This document shows positions 1-6,524 of a stretch of 6,524 nt of DNA, piece after piece. How positions within the stretch are numbered: the first letter of the stretch is position 1; every line of letters begins with the position of its first letter. The DNA is from Rhodoferax sp. (GTDB lineage: Bacteria > Pseudomonadota > Gammaproteobacteria > Burkholderiales > Burkholderiaceae_C). The notes beneath the pieces are model-generated. The model ran no database searches and had not been told where the DNA came from. It saw nothing but the letters and a program-made list of their open reading frames with translations. The stretch is from contig JALNWC010000154.1 of assembly GCA_023231075.1 (NCBI GenBank), positions 1 through 6,524 on the forward strand. Reading direction: 5' to 3'. Made by a program: the position numbers and the translations under genes.

Positions 1-899
1 CCCTGGCCGATGAGATTCGTCCCGGTCAATCCATCGAGTTGCTTAAAGAACTGCACATCCTGACCCGGGACGGCAAGCTCAACCAGGATTCCAGGCGCAA
101 GCTCAAGCAGGTCTACCACCTGTACCAGTTCATTGAAAAGCTGCTGCTGGAGTTGGATGACAAACCAGACAGCGCGCCGGGCCTTACCCTGGCCGACCAT
201 GGCGCGGGCAAGTCCTACCTGGGTTTCATCCTGTACGACCTGTTTTTCAAGCCTCGGGCCAGTGGGCACATCTACGGCATCGAGACCCGACCTGAACTGG
301 TGCAAAAGTCCCGGGCCCTGGCCCGGCAACTGGGTTTTGAGCGTATGTCATTCTTGAACCTGACGGTGGCCGAGTCGGCCCGGTCAGACCAGTTGCCCGC
401 GCGCATTGACATGGTCACCGCCCTGCATGCCTGCGACACCGCAACCGACGATGCGATAGCCTTTGGCCTGCAAAAAAAGGCGCGTTTCATGGTGCTGGTG
501 CCGTGCTGCCAGGCCGAGGTGGCGCGGGTACTGAGCCAGCACAAGGCGCTCTCGCTTGCCAGGACGCCACTTTCTGAACTTTGGCGCCACCCGCTGCATA
601 CGCGCGAGATGGGCAGCCAGATCACCAATGTGCTGCGCTGCCTGTACCTGGAGGCCTGTGGCTACCAGGTCACGGTGACCGAACTCGTGGGCTGGGAGCA
701 CAGCATGAAAAACGAGCTCATCATGGCCCGCTACACCGGTCACAAAAAGGCGGCTGCCGCGCAACGCCTGCGGGCGCTGCTGGACGAGTTTGGCTTGACG
801 GACCTGCTTCACACCCGCTTTACAGCGTTGCCTGACAATTCAAGCCTTGCGCCCGCGCGGCCGTCTGACCCGGATGCCGCGGCCCAAGGCCAAATTTAA
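1..899 (+). CDS. SAM-dependent methyltransferase, Methyltransf_32-like (5' partial)
   Basis: Probable class I S-adenosylmethionine-dependent methyltransferase, cytoplasmic; the substrate cannot be told from the sequence. The frame is open to the left edge (first whole codon at base 3, reading LADEIRPGQSIELL). The TTG at 39 lacks a ribosome binding site and lies inside what looks like conserved protein, so the true start is upstream of the window. The SAM-binding motif I is LADHGAGKSYL (about bases 189-221), an Asp-x-Gly-x-Gly type loop followed by a hydrophobic strand. Further on are VTALHACDTATDDA (about 414-455) and LVPCCQAEV (about 495-521). The DxGxGK, LHACD and PCC combination is what I associate with the Methyltransf_32 family, which includes GSTCD- and METTL25-like proteins. 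The C-terminal tail after about base 830 is Ala/Pro/Ser-rich and probably unstructured. The lipoprotein gene follows after 19 bases. Family call fairly sure; function unknown. Confidence 0.85.
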   Translation, partial: LADEIRPGQSIELLKELHILTRDGKLNQDSRRKLKQVYHLYQFIEKLLLELDDKPDSAPGLTLADHGAGKSYLGFILYDLFFKPRASGHIYGIETRPELVQKSRALARQLGFERMSFLNLTVAESARSDQLPARIDMVTALHACDTATDDAIAFGLQKKARFMVLVPCCQAEVARVLSQHKALSLARTPLSELWRHPLHTREMGSQITNVLRCLYLEACGYQVTVTELVGWEHSMKNELIMARYTGHKKAAAAQRLRALLDEFGLTDLLHTRFTALPDNSSLAPARPSDPDAAAQGQI

Positions 900-907
900 A
901 ATTCAAT

Positions 908-912
908 GAGGA
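908..912 (+). promoter_or_regulatory. Ribosome binding site of the lipoprotein gene
   Basis: GAGGA lies six bases before the ATG at 919. It supports that ATG, in which the signal peptide begins directly with MKKMM. Confidence 0.7.
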
Positions 913-918
913 AATGCC

Positions 919-1380
919 ATGAAAAAAATGATGCAAAACGGCTTGTTGGCCCTGTCGGCCAGCCTGTTGGTGGCTTGCGCCAGCAGCAGCCCGGACGTGA
1001 TCCAGCGCGGCGACGCCCAGCGCCTGTCAAAAGTTGAAGACGGCGTGGTGCTGACGGTGCGCAACGTGGTGGTGGACGGCAGCCAGAGCGGTATTGGTGC
1101 GGCGGTGGGGGGGGTGACGGGGGCCGTGGCAGGCTCCACACGCGGTGGCTCCAATGCCGAGAGCAACGTGATTGGCTTGCTCGTGGGCGTGGCGGGCGCC
1201 GCGGCAGGTAACGCCATCGAGCGCATGAGCACGCGTGAAGACGCTACAGAGTTGCTGGTACAACTCAGAGGCGGTGAGCGCCGCGCCGTGGTGCAGGCCA
1301 AAGGCGCAGAAGTATTTGTACCCGGCGATGCCGTGATCCTGATCACCACGGGCGGCAAAGTCCGCATTGCCAAAAAATAA
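919..1380 (+). CDS. Glycine-zipper outer-membrane lipoprotein, SlyB-like
   Basis: Small envelope lipoprotein of 153 residues. Residues 1-19 form a lipoprotein signal peptide: basic start MKK, hydrophobic core, then the lipobox LVAC with the acylated Cys at residue 20. Ala follows the Cys rather than Asp, so Lol-dependent sorting to the outer membrane is expected. Residues 58-72 and 84-100 are two glycine/alanine-rich hydrophobic segments (for example GAAVGGVTGAVAG and GLLVGVAGAAAG) separated by a polar STRGGSNAES loop, the layout of the glycine-zipper (Rick_17kDa_Anti, SlyB/Pcp) family. Residues 103-153 are a predicted beta-rich tail ending GGKVRIAKK. Such proteins are linked to envelope stability, but this one's exact role is not known. 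The stop codon (1378-1380) coincides with the first three bases of the transposase cassette's left repeat, so the original C-terminus may have differed slightly. A run of eight G at 1107-1114 lies in the first zipper segment. Confidence 0.85.
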   Translation: MKKMMQNGLLALSASLLVACASSSPDVIQRGDAQRLSKVEDGVVLTVRNVVVDGSQSGIGAAVGGVTGAVAGSTRGGSNAESNVIGLLVGVAGAAAGNAIERMSTREDATELLVQLRGGERRAVVQAKGAEVFVPGDAVILITTGGKVRIAKK

Positions 1381-1404
1381 TTGGGGTCAGAGTCCAATTA
1401 ATTT
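1378..1404 (+). repeat. Left inverted repeat of the RAYT cassette
   Basis: It reads TAATTGGGGTCAGAG followed by TCCAATTAATTT and matches the reverse complement of 2206-2232 except at 1392 (G here, T in the other copy). It is itself a hairpin: stem TAATTGG (1378-1384) with CCAATTA (1394-1400) and a nine-base loop. Its first three bases are the lipoprotein stop codon. Directly after it, 1405-1408 is CTAC, which reads GTAG on the minus strand at the 5' foot of the hairpin. In enterobacterial REP sequences a GTAG-type tetranucleotide holds that position, so the resemblance is suggestive. Confidence 0.75.
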
Positions 1405-1420
1405 CTACCGACCCATCGCT

Positions 1421-2125
1421 ATGGCCCGCCAACCGCGTCTGACCCTGCCGGGCTATCCGCACCATGTGATTCAGCGCGGCAACAACAAGCAGGCCATTTT
1501 TGCCACGGTGGCTGATGACCGGGTGTTGCTCGACCTGCTTGAGGAAAACGCCAGGAAATTCAATGTTGCCTTGCACGCGTATGTGCTGATGAGCAATCAC
1601 TTTCATTTGCTGGCCACGCCGCAAACGGCCGACGGCTTGCCCAAAATGATGCAGGCGGTGGGGCGTAGCTATGTGCGCTATTTCAATAACACGCACAAAC
1701 GCACGGGCACCTTGTGGGAAGGGCGCTACAAATCGACCCTGATCCAGACCGATCGCTACCTGTTGGCCTGCATGGCCTACATTGACCTCAATCCGGTGCG
1801 CGCTGGCTTGGTCGCGCAGCCGCAGGACTACCCCTGGTCGAGCCATTTGCATTACGCGGGCGTGCGTCCTGACCGATTGGTCACCCCGCATGCCCTGGTA
1901 TGGGAACTGGGCAACACCCCCTTTTCGCGTGAAGCGGCCTATGCCGAATTGGTGCAAAGCGGCATTAATCCGGTGCAGCAGGCGGCCATCACGCAGGCCA
2001 CGTTGAGCGGATGGGCCTTGGGCGAGGCAGATTTTGTGGCAGATTTACAAAAGAAGACTGAACGGCGAGTCACAAAAGCAGCTGCGGGGCGGCCATTTTC
2101 TGTCAACAAACCCGGTCTCAAATAA
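1421..2125 (+). CDS. REP-associated tyrosine transposase (RAYT), Y1/IS200-like HUH enzyme
   Basis: A 234-residue single-strand DNA nuclease/transposase of the Y1_Tnp superfamily, expected to nick and rejoin REP-like hairpins through a tyrosine-DNA intermediate. The start MARQPRLTLPGYPHHVIQRGNNKQ is typical of the family. The metal-binding HUH motif is H60-F61-H62 within LMSNHFHLL. The nucleophile is probably Tyr84 or Tyr87 in GRSYVRYFN. The RTGTLWEGRYKS block (about 94-105) and the signature YIDLNPVRAGLV (120-131) follow, then PWSSH. Length and motifs indicate an intact enzyme. I chose ATG 1421 rather than the TTG at 1367, because the longer form would start inside the lipoprotein gene and translate the repeat. 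No clear Shine-Dalgarno sequence precedes 1421, so expression may be weak. Nearly all of the gene lies between the cassette's inverted repeats. Confidence 0.92.
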   Translation: MARQPRLTLPGYPHHVIQRGNNKQAIFATVADDRVLLDLLEENARKFNVALHAYVLMSNHFHLLATPQTADGLPKMMQAVGRSYVRYFNNTHKRTGTLWEGRYKSTLIQTDRYLLACMAYIDLNPVRAGLVAQPQDYPWSSHLHYAGVRPDRLVTPHALVWELGNTPFSREAAYAELVQSGINPVQQAAITQATLSGWALGEADFVADLQKKTERRVTKAAAGRPFSVNKPGLK

Positions 2126-2204
2126 CTCTGAAAACGAAATTTCAAAACGCATTGTCGCTACATTTTTTGATATGTCCCCAATTAAATATAGAAATCAAAT
2201 TTAA
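2126..2204 (+). other. AT-rich noncoding tail of the RAYT cassette
   Basis: No gene is visible here. The stretch is markedly AT-rich compared with both flanking genes and includes T6 (2163-2168) and a degenerate partial copy of the cassette end. A weak 6-bp pairing, TTTGAT (2166-2171) with ATCAAA (2194-2199), is possible but has a 22-base loop. Confidence 0.5.
2173..2184 (-). repeat. Degenerate extra copy of the cassette end
   Basis: TGTCCCCAATTA here matches TGACCCCAATTA at 2221-2232 at 11 of 12 bases, in the same orientation. It resembles only the outer arm of the repeat; the inner arm needed for a hairpin is missing. It could be a remnant of an older terminus or a second transposase recognition site. 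Confidence 0.45.
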
Positions 2205-2237
2205 CAAATTAATTGGAATCTGACCCCAATTAATTTG
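2205..2237. other. Perfect 12-bp-stem hairpin at the right end of the cassette
   Basis: The arms are CAAATTAATTGG (2205-2216) and CCAATTAATTTG (2226-2237), with the nine-base loop AATCTGACC (2217-2225). The stem has no mismatch. It is AT-rich and not followed by a T-run on the plus strand, so it is not a convincing rho-independent terminator. A transposase-recognised REP-like structure is more likely. Confidence 0.7.
2206..2232 (-). repeat. Right inverted repeat of the RAYT cassette
   Basis: Inverted copy of 1378-1404 with one difference. It sits in the core of a longer perfect hairpin (2205-2237) and defines the right boundary of the mobile unit. Confidence 0.75.
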
Positions 2238-2238
2238 C

Positions 2239-2267
2239 TTGGCATGGATGCTGCGATGCGGTAAAGT
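2239..2267 (+). promoter_or_regulatory. Candidate sigma70 promoter of gltB
   Basis: TTGGCA (2239-2244, five of six to TTGACA) and TAAAGT (2262-2267, four of six to TATAAT, keeping its first, second and last bases) are separated by 17 bases. Transcription would begin near 2274, giving a leader of about 25 bases. The -35 box starts one base after the cassette's right hairpin. The same bases also fit a weaker sigma54-type site (GG at 2241-2242, ten bases, GC at 2253-2254). Inferred from pattern only. Confidence 0.4.
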
Positions 2268-2285
2268 TCATCTTTCTGATATTTT

Positions 2286-2291
2286 TAGGAG
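2286..2291 (+). promoter_or_regulatory. Ribosome binding site of gltB
   Basis: TAGGAG lies seven bases before ATG 2299 and fixes that start. The start also gives a short propeptide before the catalytic Cys, as expected in GltB. Confidence 0.75.
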
Positions 2292-2298
2292 CGCGCCC

Positions 2299-6524
<4,226 letters not shown>

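Larger units (their letters stand above)
1378..2232 (+). mobile_element. RAYT cassette bounded by 27-base inverted repeats
   Basis: An 855-base unit whose ends are near-perfect inverted copies of one sequence (1378-1404 and 2206-2232, 26 of 27 bases matching), enclosing one transposase gene and an AT-rich tail. The layout resembles REP-associated tyrosine transposase units, in which a Y1 enzyme is flanked by short palindromic repeats. There is no visible target-site duplication, as expected for HUH/Y1 enzymes. The cassette is less GC-rich than gltB, most clearly in bases 2126-2236. The exact termini are uncertain by a few bases: further partial matching occurs at 1374-1376, and the right hairpin runs on to 2237. 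Confidence 0.7.

Noticed and set aside
39..41. TTG at 39 as the true methyltransferase start
   Set aside because: There is no ribosome binding site, and the frame upstream is open to the window edge with plausible coding sequence continuous with the conserved N-terminal region.
795..824. TTGACG with TTTACA 18 bases later, as a lipoprotein promoter inside the methyltransferase gene
   Set aside because: The -35 matches well, but the -10 matches at only three of six positions and the site lies in coding DNA, so it is not better than chance.
903..1397. Minus-strand open frames opposite the lipoprotein and transposase genes
   Set aside because: They carry no recognisable motifs and lie wholly opposite genes with clear family features.
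1367..1420. Longer transposase starting at TTG 1367
   Set aside because: It would begin inside the lipoprotein gene, translate through the inverted repeat and add 18 residues with no family resemblance. The family N-terminus begins at MARQPRLTLPGYPHH (ATG 1421).
2205..2237. Right hairpin as a rho-independent terminator
   Set aside because: The stem is AT-rich and no T-run follows it on the plus strand. The inverted-repeat relationship with 1378-1404 explains it better.

Overview
The window looks like part of a betaproteobacterial chromosome, most likely Burkholderiales in the Comamonadaceae (Rhodoferax- or Polaromonas-like). That placement is inferred from the GC-rich codon use and the general look of the proteins, not from a search. 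All genes I can support lie on the plus strand: a SAM-dependent methyltransferase (3' part only), a small glycine-zipper lipoprotein, a REP-associated tyrosine transposase (RAYT) cassette, and gltB, the large subunit of glutamate synthase (its 3' end lies beyond the window).

Region 1-1380 holds the methyltransferase, whose frame is open at the left edge, and 19 bases later a SlyB-like outer-membrane lipoprotein with a good ribosome binding site. The two may be co-transcribed, but nothing in their functions links them clearly.

Region 1378-2237 is a compact mobile unit. It carries an intact HUH/Y1 transposase of the RAYT family, bounded by 27-base inverted repeats that differ at one position. 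Each repeat is itself a hairpin; the right-hand one has a perfect 12-bp stem. The left repeat begins exactly at the lipoprotein stop codon. The right hairpin ends one base before a good sigma70-like -35 box for gltB. The cassette therefore fills almost all of the space between the two host genes without visibly breaking either.

Region 2239-6524 is the gltB promoter and gene. GltB shows the N-terminal nucleophile cysteine after a 24-residue propeptide, the FMN and 2-oxoglutarate domain, the three [3Fe-4S] cysteines and the start of the C-terminal beta-helix. The frame is uninterrupted to the window end. The partner gltD is expected downstream but is not visible.

I found no strongly novel system here. 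The most interesting material is the RAYT cassette and its tight junctions with the host genes on both sides.
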